Assembly: GCA_023228195.1 (NCBI GenBank)
Contig: JALOBR010000048.1
Coordinates: 1-9,860, forward strand
Length of the DNA stretch: 9,860 nucleotides
Source of the DNA: Candidatus Omnitrophota bacterium
GTDB lineage: Bacteria; Omnitrophota; Gorgyraeia; Duberdicusellales; 4484-171
Direction: 5' to 3'
Below are positions 1-6,674 of this stretch, piece after piece (position 1 is the first letter of the stretch; the number at the start of each line of letters is the position of its first letter). Position numbers and translations under genes: made by a program. A model generated the notes under the pieces. That model searched no databases. It was given only the letters and a program-made list of their open reading frames with translations, and was not told the DNA's origin.

Positions 1-212
1 CTTTTTTTATAGTAGACGCTGATTCTGAATTCCAAGTCTTCGCTACAAGCCAACAACTCTTTCAGCTTTTTATTTTCTTCTTCTAACTCTGCCACTCTTT
101 TCTGCATCTCTAAAAGTTTTTCCTGAGCCTCTAGAATCTGCTTATATTGTTCAATTTTTCCTGCCTCCTGCAAAACTTTACCTACGGATTTTAGATCATC
201 AAATATTGCCAT
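1..212 (-). CDS. Small coiled-coil protein, N-terminal part (runs off window)
   Basis: The first 70 residues of a minus-strand protein that continues beyond base 1; the start is the ATG at 212-210 (MAIFDDLKSVGKV...). Residues about 15-58 are rich in Leu/Glu/Lys/Gln with heptad-like spacing (for example AELEEENKKLKELL), so a coiled coil is very likely. After it comes a non-helical stretch around EFRISVYYKK. From memory, similar small bacterial proteins carry this layout and end in a cysteine-containing zinc-ribbon-like segment; that part is outside the window, so it is inference only. There is no signal peptide and no membrane segment. It lies 27 nt after the metallopeptidase gene on the same strand, so it may be the last gene of the same transcript. 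No Shine-Dalgarno sequence is seen; the upstream bases are nearly pure A/T. The molecular function is unknown. Confidence 0.75.
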   Translation of the reverse strand, partial: MAIFDDLKSVGKVLQEAGKIEQYKQILEAQEKLLEMQKRVAELEEENKKLKELLACSEDLEFRISVYYKK

Positions 213-239
213 ATATTTAAATTAAACGTTTATAATTAA

Positions 240-947
240 TCATCTTATTAAACAACCTATTATTTCCAGTTTATCTTTTGTTTTTTGCCAGTTTGGGTAT
301 TTTTTTTCAAGCAAATTAAAAAACTTTTTATCATGATTTTTGTATTTGGAATGGCACAATTCGTGAGTGATAACATAGTCGATGCAATCTTTTGATACAC
401 AAATCAATTTGGGGTTGAGAATGATTTTATTGCTTTTTAAAAAGCTTCCCCATCTTTTATCCATTTTTTTGATTATAAGGAACGGTTGCTGCTCATAGCC
501 AAAATTGCTAGCTGCAAGGGCAATCCTCTCCGCAAAAACATTTTCCATTTTTATACGGTACCAGCTATCCAGCATTTTTTTACTGTAATCACCGTCGCGA
601 ACGCCTCTCTTGGTATAAATGGTTATTTTCCCTCTGTCTAAAGCGACTCTGTCTTCTTTCGAGCTTTTTACCAACAAACGGTATTGGCGGCCCAAGTATA
701 AAAACGATTCTCCGGAGACATATTCTTTCTCATATAGCTTTCTTTGATATTTTTTAAAAAAACCAAGCTGTTTCTCCAGCCAAAACCATTTCCGCCTCAA
801 AAATATTTCCACCCTCTCAGCACTCGCCTCAACCGGACATTTCAAAATTATCTTCAGACCCGGAGTTACGGTCAAACTCAAGGTCTTTCTTTTTTGCTTG
901 ACCAGCTCATATTCATATTGGAAAGAACCGAAAATGAACTTCTCCAT
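240..947 (-). CDS. YgjP-like (DUF45) zinc metallopeptidase
   Basis: A 235-residue cytosolic protein of the YgjP/DUF45 (COG1451) metallopeptidase family. The zinc-binding motif HELCH lies at 195-199, with the probable third ligand His205 in KYKNHDKKFF. Upstream are the conserved family features KRWGSF (about 164-169) and NPKLI (about 178-182), and an N-terminal beta-rich region with RKTLSLTV. Its length matches the usual 220-250 residues. It starts 5 nt after the hsdR stop, so it is almost certainly co-transcribed with it; homologues next to hsdR are common in type I R-M loci. The catalytic metal site looks intact. The substrate is unknown. A role in clearing or processing R-M subunits is only a hypothesis. 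There is no recognisable Shine-Dalgarno sequence before the ATG. It ends in TGA. Confidence 0.88.
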   Translation of the reverse strand: MEKFIFGSFQYEYELVKQKRKTLSLTVTPGLKIILKCPVEASAERVEIFLRRKWFWLEKQLGFFKKYQRKLYEKEYVSGESFLYLGRQYRLLVKSSKEDRVALDRGKITIYTKRGVRDGDYSKKMLDSWYRIKMENVFAERIALAASNFGYEQQPFLIIKKMDKRWGSFLKSNKIILNPKLICVSKDCIDYVITHELCHSKYKNHDKKFFNLLEKKYPNWQKTKDKLEIIGCLIR

Positions 948-952
948 ATTTA

Positions 953-3900
953 CTATGCAAAAAGTCCATAGTTATTAACGGCTAGCTGCATAATTTCGGA
1001 GATTAATACTCTAATTTCTTCGTTAGTCAGATTAATCCCCTTTTCATTCTTGGCGATATCGTACAGGTAATCATCCAAGGCATTCATCATCCTTCTTTTA
1101 ACATCAATATTTTTATACCAATCAACAATTGATTCTTTTTTCAGTATCTCCAGAATATCAAGCACTATGACAATATATTCATCCTCGGCTAAAGAATACC
1201 TTGAGAGCACATCCTTTAAGTTTCGATAAAATACATCTGCCCCGACTATTATTTTTATTTTCTCCGGCAAATCCGCATCCTTCTTATTCAAAATATCGTC
1301 GCGGAGAAGTTTCAATTGCTTTAAAGAGGCAATATCGGCAATTTTTCCCTGATGCATTTTATCCAAAACTTCTTTTATTTTCTTGGAAAAACGATCATAA
1401 AATTCCGGGTCGGTTTCCATTTTTTCCTTTACCGTTTTTTCCACTTGAGCCGCAATTGCTTCCGCTTTTGACCTGTCTGATCCTAAATTTTCTACTGCTT
1501 CCTCAAATTGCTTGCGGTCGGTAATATTTATCTGCTTAGTTAGCAATTCCACTCCGTTTGCGTCGACATAGCGGTCCAGTATAGTCACCAAAGCCTGTTT
1601 ATATTCCGCTAAATCCACTCTGTCGGCATATCGCAAACTAGCCGCCTTGCGCAGTTCCATAAACTTTTTAAGATCTCTTTTATAAACTTCCAGATGCCTG
1701 AATTCATGAACAAAGTCCTGCAAAATGAAACACTCATTTAGCTTCCTTATAAAATCATTCAATTCCTTATAAAATGTTTCGCGGCGGGGATCATCTTTTA
1801 AAAACTGCAAATACTCCTCATCATCGGCCGAACCGCTTATTTCATTAAACAGATCATGCAATAAGCCATATCCTTGCTCCAATTCTTTGATTTTTTCACC
1901 CACATCGATCAAAGTTCCTTTAACGTCGTTTTCGTCATAATTGCCAAACAATCTCATCGCCGTATCGATGTTCTTGGCATTTTCAGAATAATCAATAATA
2001 TAGCCCGCAGTCTTGGGAAGTTTTTTGTTCTCATAAAGCCGATTAACGCGAGCAATGGCCTGCAACAAATTATGGTCTTTTAAATCCTTGGCCAAATACA
2101 GCACTGTATTTCTCGGCGCGTCAAAACCGGTCAAAAGCTTATCAACCACGATAATCATTTCAACGCCGTCATCGTTATATTTGAAACTCTCGATAACATT
2201 CTTTTCATAACTGGCCACGCTGCTGTGTTTTTCCCTGATGCGGTCCAGATAAGCCACCACTTCTTTTTTATGGGTGTTATCAACATCGCCGTCTTCATGC
2301 TCGTCGGAGATAACCATTGCGGTACGGATCTTTCCTTGCTTTTCGAAAAATTCCTGGAATAGCACCGCTGAATATTTCGATGGAGCCACAATTTGCGCCT
2401 TTAACCCTGTATCCTGGAAATGCGCGGTAAAATGCTTTTCAATATCATAGGCAATCTCGGTAATTCTTTGAGGATTGTCTTTAATAATCCGGGTGCTGAT
2501 ATATTTCTGCAGCTCTTTTTTCTGTTTTGGATTCAGCCCTTCCGAAACCCGGTCAACTTGACGGTCGATCTGACCGGCATTCTGCGTCATTACGGCGTAC
2601 CGACCTTCGTAGATTAACGGAACTATGATGTTATCCAAGAGCGCATCATCAATCGTGTATTTATCGATATATCCTCCGAATTTTCTCCAGCTCTCTTTTT
2701 CGCTTGCCATCAACGGCGTACCGGTAAATCCGATATAGCAGGCATTGGGAATGGTTTTGGTCATTTCAAAATTGGCAATCCCGCCCTGGGAGCGATGAGC
2801 TTCGTCTATAAGTACAAAAATATTTTGGTCGGCATCAATAAATCCGGGATATTTGTTTCTGGCTGATTCGAATTTTTTCCCCACAGTAGTAATGACTGCT
2901 AAATTTTTCTCTTTAATCAGATCAATAAGATGCTGGCCGCTCAATGCTTGAATCACCTCTTTTTTTAAATTGCAATTCTTAAATGTGTCTTTTATCTGCC
3001 GGTCCAAATCTCTGCGGTCGGTAACAACGATCACGCGCGGATTGCTGATCATCGGGTCTTCGATGAGCGCTTTCACGAACATAACCATGGTCAAAGATTT
3101 TCCCGATCCCTGCGTATGCCAAATCAACCCGCCCTTGCGCCGCGTTACGCCTCTATCGGTTGTTTCAACCTGCGTTACCCGATCGAGCATCTTATGGATC
3201 GCGAAATACTGCTGGTAACGCGACAACTTTTTTACGCCCGCATCGAACAAAACAAAATTTTTAGACAGATCAAGAAGCCGCTTGGGTTCAAAAAGACATA
3301 TCACTCCGCGGTCCTGCTCAGTAGCTAAACGATCCTTTTTCTGTATATGCCCGATGGTCGCTCCATTCAAATCAGCCAGAACCTGGCTGTAAACTTTCTC
3401 ATTGATTGTTTTTTTGATCAGATTATCTGCTCGAGCGTTAATCTCTTCGATGGTTTTGTCTTTTTCTTTCCAAACAGCGTAGAATTTAGCTTGCGTGCCA
3501 GTGGTGCCGTATTGCAACTCTTTGCCATTGGTGCCAACCAAAAGCTGACAAAAAGCATAAAGCCGCGGACAAAATTCCGCCCCCTGGTTGCGATTCATCT
3601 GGTTTATCGCCTCCGTCACCGCCACGCTCGATTTTTTATTCTCGATTATCGCAAACGGGATTCCGTTTACAAAACAAACTATATCGGGCCTGATAATCTG
3701 CCTGCCCGAAGCTTCAAATTCCGCCGTAACATGAAATACGTTATTCGACGGTTTTTCAAAATCGATAAACCGAAAATTCTTTGATTCGGTTTTACCGCCG
3801 TTAAAAACCTTAATTGTTTTTCCGCCGCTTGTCGGCATAATGATATTGTAAATTTTTTGCGCCGTATCAATTAACCCTTCATATTGAATATGTTCCAACT

Positions 3901-4153
3901 CGTCGATCGCGTCGCGCACATCCTTGGCACTGAATTTATATTTCACGCCATCAATTTCATAACCGTTAATATCCATCAGTTTCTCCTCCGCGATATCTGA
4001 CAATATAAATTTACCGGCATCTCCTCCGCGCTGACGCAACGCCTCCGCGCAAGAAACATATTTATAGCCCATACTCAAAAGCACCTCAATAAATGGAAGC
4101 TGTGACTGACGCGCCTCATCAAAATTAACTTTTCCCAATATTTCGTAATCCAT
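953..4153 (-). CDS. hsdR: Type I restriction enzyme subunit R (HsdR), ATP-dependent translocase-nuclease
   Basis: A 1066-residue motor and nuclease subunit, in the normal 1000-1100 range. With HsdM and HsdS it would bind unmethylated targets, pull in flanking DNA using ATP and cut at a distance. Visible domains: an N-terminal PD-(D/E)xK nuclease with Asp157 (RPDIVCF) and Glu171-Asn-Lys173 (AIIENKK); a superfamily 2 helicase core with Walker A HTQGSGKS (346-353), DEAH box at 450-453, motif III TGTP (477-480), LLTGFDAP (673-680) and motif VI QAIARVNR (698-705); then a long helical C-terminal region that in this family contacts the methyltransferase core. All key residues are present, so it should be active. 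The start is 66 nt after the hsdS stop, across an inverted repeat. No Shine-Dalgarno sequence is seen; the next upstream in-frame methionine is not available without crossing the spacer. It ends in TAG. Confidence 0.97.
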   Translation of the reverse strand: MDYEILGKVNFDEARQSQLPFIEVLLSMGYKYVSCAEALRQRGGDAGKFILSDIAEEKLMDINGYEIDGVKYKFSAKDVRDAIDELEHIQYEGLIDTAQKIYNIIMPTSGGKTIKVFNGGKTESKNFRFIDFEKPSNNVFHVTAEFEASGRQIIRPDIVCFVNGIPFAIIENKKSSVAVTEAINQMNRNQGAEFCPRLYAFCQLLVGTNGKELQYGTTGTQAKFYAVWKEKDKTIEEINARADNLIKKTINEKVYSQVLADLNGATIGHIQKKDRLATEQDRGVICLFEPKRLLDLSKNFVLFDAGVKKLSRYQQYFAIHKMLDRVTQVETTDRGVTRRKGGLIWHTQGSGKSLTMVMFVKALIEDPMISNPRVIVVTDRRDLDRQIKDTFKNCNLKKEVIQALSGQHLIDLIKEKNLAVITTVGKKFESARNKYPGFIDADQNIFVLIDEAHRSQGGIANFEMTKTIPNACYIGFTGTPLMASEKESWRKFGGYIDKYTIDDALLDNIIVPLIYEGRYAVMTQNAGQIDRQVDRVSEGLNPKQKKELQKYISTRIIKDNPQRITEIAYDIEKHFTAHFQDTGLKAQIVAPSKYSAVLFQEFFEKQGKIRTAMVISDEHEDGDVDNTHKKEVVAYLDRIREKHSSVASYEKNVIESFKYNDDGVEMIIVVDKLLTGFDAPRNTVLYLAKDLKDHNLLQAIARVNRLYENKKLPKTAGYIIDYSENAKNIDTAMRLFGNYDENDVKGTLIDVGEKIKELEQGYGLLHDLFNEISGSADDEEYLQFLKDDPRRETFYKELNDFIRKLNECFILQDFVHEFRHLEVYKRDLKKFMELRKAASLRYADRVDLAEYKQALVTILDRYVDANGVELLTKQINITDRKQFEEAVENLGSDRSKAEAIAAQVEKTVKEKMETDPEFYDRFSKKIKEVLDKMHQGKIADIASLKQLKLLRDDILNKKDADLPEKIKIIVGADVFYRNLKDVLSRYSLAEDEYIVIVLDILEILKKESIVDWYKNIDVKRRMMNALDDYLYDIAKNEKGINLTNEEIRVLISEIMQLAVNNYGLFA

Positions 4154-4172
4154 GATTTTGAATTTGTATTTA

Positions 4173-4206
4173 AGGGGTCTGGCCCCCTGTTACTGGATAG
4201 ACCCCT
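4173..4206. repeat. Inverted repeat in the hsdS-hsdR spacer (REP-like hairpin)
   Basis: AGGGGTCT (4173-4180) and AGACCCCT (4199-4206) are exact reverse complements, separated by an 18-nt loop that contains a C-run able to pair alternatively with the left G-run (AGGGG with CCCCT at 4184-4188). It is the only GC-rich patch in the 66-bp spacer between hsdS and hsdR, and it differs in composition from the surrounding A/T-rich DNA. The arms work as a hairpin on either strand. On the minus transcript it is followed by UUAAAUAC, too weak a U-tract for a convincing terminator. It may be a dispersed REP-type element or a partial attenuator or RNA-stability hairpin; nothing here decides between these. 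Confidence 0.7.
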
Positions 4207-4219
4207 GCAAAACCCGTAT

Positions 4220-5452
4220 TTATATTCCCTCCGGCACCCGAATCGCCCCGGTAATCAAATTATTCAACAAATACTTCTTCTGATTTTTCAATATCCCCAA
4301 TTTCCTCTCCAACTCCGCAATCTCCCTATCCGCCGTCACAAGTATGTCGGCAATCGCGTTTTGTTCCTCGATTTTTGGTATTGATATTTCTATTTTTTTG
4401 AAATCTTTTCCATATAAATGTACGATAGTTATTCCTTGTGCCAATCTGGCTAAATTGTGTTTTTTGATATGCGACAGATATAATGCAAGAAATATTGAAT
4501 TATAGATTTTTTTTGCTCGAAGAATGCTTATATCCCCACCTAAAAGGACTTTCTTCCTATTCAAACAAGCCGCAATGGCTAAATCGAGAGCACAAGTCGT
4601 CGTTGAGGAAGGAATTAATATGTCGCCAGCCATTGAAAGATTCCCTTCTTTCTCATTTGTTTTGCTTTTGATCTCATTAATAATTTCCGAGTATGTCGTG
4701 TATAGCTCTCCATACAAAATACACTCATATTTTCCTTTGTCGTTTAGTTTTACTTTCGAGAGACCAAGTCCTTTTTTAATTTCGCAAACATCGCTTAATT
4801 TGTTTGCTTCCCACTCTCCATTAAAACCCGACAACCGAGTTTTGCCCGCCAACAATTCCCGCATCAACCCCTTCTTAATCCGCTTCTTAATCTCAATCTT
4901 CCTCCCTAATTTCTCAATCGCGCTGTCCCAGGTTTCCAATACTCTTACAATCCTATTTTGCTCTTCTAATAGAGGAAAGTTAAATTCTAAATTTTCAAGA
5001 TCATTTTTATGAATGTGCACGACAGACTGTCCCTGGCCAAGCTCTCGTAACCTTTTCCTAGCTTCTCCTGTATTTAAAAAATATGAGAGAAAAAGACTGT
5101 TCGCACTTTTAGGGCTGAATATTATTATGTCGCCGCCAGCGTAACAACTCTCTTTTAAAAAATAAACTGCCGATTTTCCTATCTCATCATTAGTTTCCCC
5201 AGAACCAGCGAATAAAATGTCACCATATTTTATTTCTCTCGTAGAAGGTATTATTTCACTTGGTATATAAGAATAGATTCTTTCGATCTTAACATCGAAC
5301 TTTGTATACAGTTCTCCATAGCGAACCACGTTATGGCCCACTTCCGAGAGTTGGTCTTTTGATATACCTGCGCCCTTAGTAAATACCCCAATCGAACCAA
5401 GTCTCTGCTTAGTCCACTCACGAGGGATATTTTTTTGTATTTGCTTATTCAT
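4220..5452 (-). CDS. hsdS: Type I R-M specificity subunit HsdS, full length with two TRDs
   Basis: A 410-residue DNA-recognition subunit, the usual length for a two-domain HsdS. Layout: TRD1 about 10-160; a central helix about 163-205 (EEQNRIVRVLETWDSAIEKL, then KKGLMRELLAGKTRL); TRD2 about 210-360; and a C-terminal helix about 361-400 (EEQNAIADILVTADREIAEL...KKYLLNNLITG). The two TRDs are clearly related to each other: both contain YGELYT (45-50 and 247-252), a GDIL element (77-80 and 276-279) and a QG-x-x-VH motif (about 140-146 and 339-345). The subunit would set the bipartite target methylated by HsdM and cut by HsdR. Its ATG shares ATGA with the stop of the preceding small gene, so translation is probably coupled. 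The reading frame is intact. The target sequence cannot be read from the protein. Confidence 0.95.
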   Translation of the reverse strand: MNKQIQKNIPREWTKQRLGSIGVFTKGAGISKDQLSEVGHNVVRYGELYTKFDVKIERIYSYIPSEIIPSTREIKYGDILFAGSGETNDEIGKSAVYFLKESCYAGGDIIIFSPKSANSLFLSYFLNTGEARKRLRELGQGQSVVHIHKNDLENLEFNFPLLEEQNRIVRVLETWDSAIEKLGRKIEIKKRIKKGLMRELLAGKTRLSGFNGEWEANKLSDVCEIKKGLGLSKVKLNDKGKYECILYGELYTTYSEIINEIKSKTNEKEGNLSMAGDILIPSSTTTCALDLAIAACLNRKKVLLGGDISILRAKKIYNSIFLALYLSHIKKHNLARLAQGITIVHLYGKDFKKIEISIPKIEEQNAIADILVTADREIAELERKLGILKNQKKYLLNNLITGAIRVPEGI

Positions 5453-5799
5453 AACCTAACATAGTTACCGCTCTTCGGCCGTACAGGTTCGGCATCTCTT
5501 TTTGCCTGCTCTTCTTTTGTAAAATTAGCGACAGATACCCCGAATTTAATTCGGCTAACTTCTGAATTTTTTAATTCTTTGGACATCTTGCCGCCGCCTT
5601 CAATGATCTGGAAAACCTTAATCCCAGCTTTTCCCGATGAAGTAGTCGAATCTTCAACCGTTACCGCAATATCAAACTCAACAGTGCGATTATCTTGAGA
5701 GCTGGTTAAATTCATGCTACGGCACGATTCATTTTTTTCCTCTTCAACCGCATCCACTAAATCCTTAAGTATATTTTTAACAAATTGTTTTAATTCCAT
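5449..5799 (-). CDS. Small Trypco2-like accessory protein
   Basis: A 116-residue protein that resembles the Trypco2 (trypsin-co-occurring domain 2) family. An N-terminal amphipathic helix (ELKQFVKNILKDLVDAVEEEK, about 2-22) is followed by a beta-rich segment: VEFDIAVTVED (40-50), GIKVFQII (59-66) and VSRIKFGVSVA (81-91), ending in a charged tail. There is no signal peptide, no transmembrane segment and no catalytic motif. Trypco domains have been described in predicted NTP-dependent biological conflict systems, where they are thought to be adaptors or sensors; that is family knowledge recalled here, not shown by this sequence. The gene starts 4 nt after the nuclease-like gene and ends inside the hsdS start (ATGA overlap), so all three should be made together. 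It may partner the nuclease-like protein or link it to the R-M complex. The family call is moderate; the function is unknown. Confidence 0.7.
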   Translation of the reverse strand: MELKQFVKNILKDLVDAVEEEKNESCRSMNLTSSQDNRTVEFDIAVTVEDSTTSSGKAGIKVFQIIEGGGKMSKELKNSEVSRIKFGVSVANFTKEEQAKRDAEPVRPKSGNYVRL

Positions 5800-5803
5800 A
5801 TTT

Positions 5804-6667
5804 CTATTTTAAATTACAAATTTTGCCGATACCGCTTAAAAAATCTGTAAAGGATTTATCGTTTACAATAAAAGTTGTTCTCTTCTCCAAAGCAATACCG
5901 TCCAGTTGTCTCCCGTAGTTAATAAAATCTGGAAGAGGAAATTCATAGGTTATCCATTTTTTTTCAGTATAATTTATATTTTCTTTTAAAATGTTGCCTT
6001 CTGTCACATTCTTATAATCAAAATCAGTTGTGTATAAATTTGCAGTTGTTACTACCACGGGAAGAAAAACAAAATATTTAAAAACATCCGATGGTAACCC
6101 TGTTGTTAAATTTTCAATATATCTTGGTTTTTTATTTTCTAGAGCAAAAATACCTTGGTTCGCCTGTCGGATAGCTTTGTAGACTCTTTCCTCCTGATTC
6201 CGATTAAGCGATGAAAAATCATTTTTTGCCTCGATCACGTTATTGCAATAATCAAAATTTTCTGTCGTATAATTTAGACCAGGAAAAGTTAGTCTGCGCG
6301 TTGTGTAAGCCGCCTCTTTCAAATCATCGTCAACTTTTGAAAAAATAAATAAAGGTTTATTATCATATTTATCGCTCATAAAAACCCAATTTTTGATATT
6401 CGCATTGGCTCGCTTGCATTCAATAACGAGGAATAAAAGAGTATCTGCTGCGCCTGTGACACCTCTTATTGCCACAATATCAGCGGTACTATGCACTCCC
6501 AATAAGGGTCCGTTTGATGGTGGGCACGTAAATGGCCATTCTGATATAGCTTTATAGCCCCACCCTCCATGATCTTTACTAAAATTTCTGATGGTTTCTA
6601 AACACCATTGTTGGAATGGAAAGCCAGTCTCATTAAAGCAATCCGTTATTTTCGATTTATCGATCAT
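5804..6667 (-). CDS. Uncharacterised protein with PD-(D/E)xK nuclease-like motif
   Basis: A 287-residue protein I do not recognise by name. Its N-terminal third looks like a restriction-endonuclease-like fold: an early helix (FQQWCLETIRNF, 18-29), then TADIVAIRG with Asp63 at the end of a predicted strand, a turn, and LLFLVIECKRAN (78-88) giving Glu83-Cys-Lys85 with hydrophobic beta residues before it. This D-x19-E-x-K spacing is typical of PD-(D/E)xK nucleases. The rest is mixed alpha/beta, with a strand-rich section (KYFVFLPVVVTTANLYT, about 193-209) and no second known motif. No signal peptide or clear membrane span is seen. It sits 7 nt after the dinD-like gene and 4 nt before the Trypco2-like gene, inside the R-M operon. 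It could be an extra nuclease effector, a methylation-dependent enzyme, or a non-cutting DNA-binding relative. Confidence 0.7.
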   Translation of the reverse strand: MIDKSKITDCFNETGFPFQQWCLETIRNFSKDHGGWGYKAISEWPFTCPPSNGPLLGVHSTADIVAIRGVTGAADTLLFLVIECKRANANIKNWVFMSDKYDNKPLFIFSKVDDDLKEAAYTTRRLTFPGLNYTTENFDYCNNVIEAKNDFSSLNRNQEERVYKAIRQANQGIFALENKKPRYIENLTTGLPSDVFKYFVFLPVVVTTANLYTTDFDYKNVTEGNILKENINYTEKKWITYEFPLPDFINYGRQLDGIALEKRTTFIVNDKSFTDFLSGIGKICNLK

Positions 6668-6674
6668 ATTTTAT

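Noticed and set aside
213..239. AAACGTTT symmetry between ygjP and the coiled-coil gene as a terminator
   Set aside because: The stem is only A/T-rich and 8 bases in total, without GC pairs or a following T-run, so it cannot be supported.
744..971. Plus-strand open frame across the hsdR-ygjP junction
   Set aside because: It is antisense to the well-supported YgjP N-terminus and the hsdR stop, with no domain features.
2155..2391. Minus-strand open frame of 78 codons
   Set aside because: It is an out-of-frame shadow inside hsdR, which is continuous and has its motifs in the main frame, so it is not a frameshift fragment.
3347..3784. Plus-strand open frame of 145 codons
   Set aside because: It lies wholly opposite the HsdR nuclease domain, has no recognisable motif or start context, and the minus frame carries all conserved residues.
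4524..5012. Plus-strand open frame of 162 codons
   Set aside because: It is antisense to the hsdS TRD2 and central helix; the Phe/Ser/Pro-rich composition is typical of a shadow of a Lys/Glu-rich gene.
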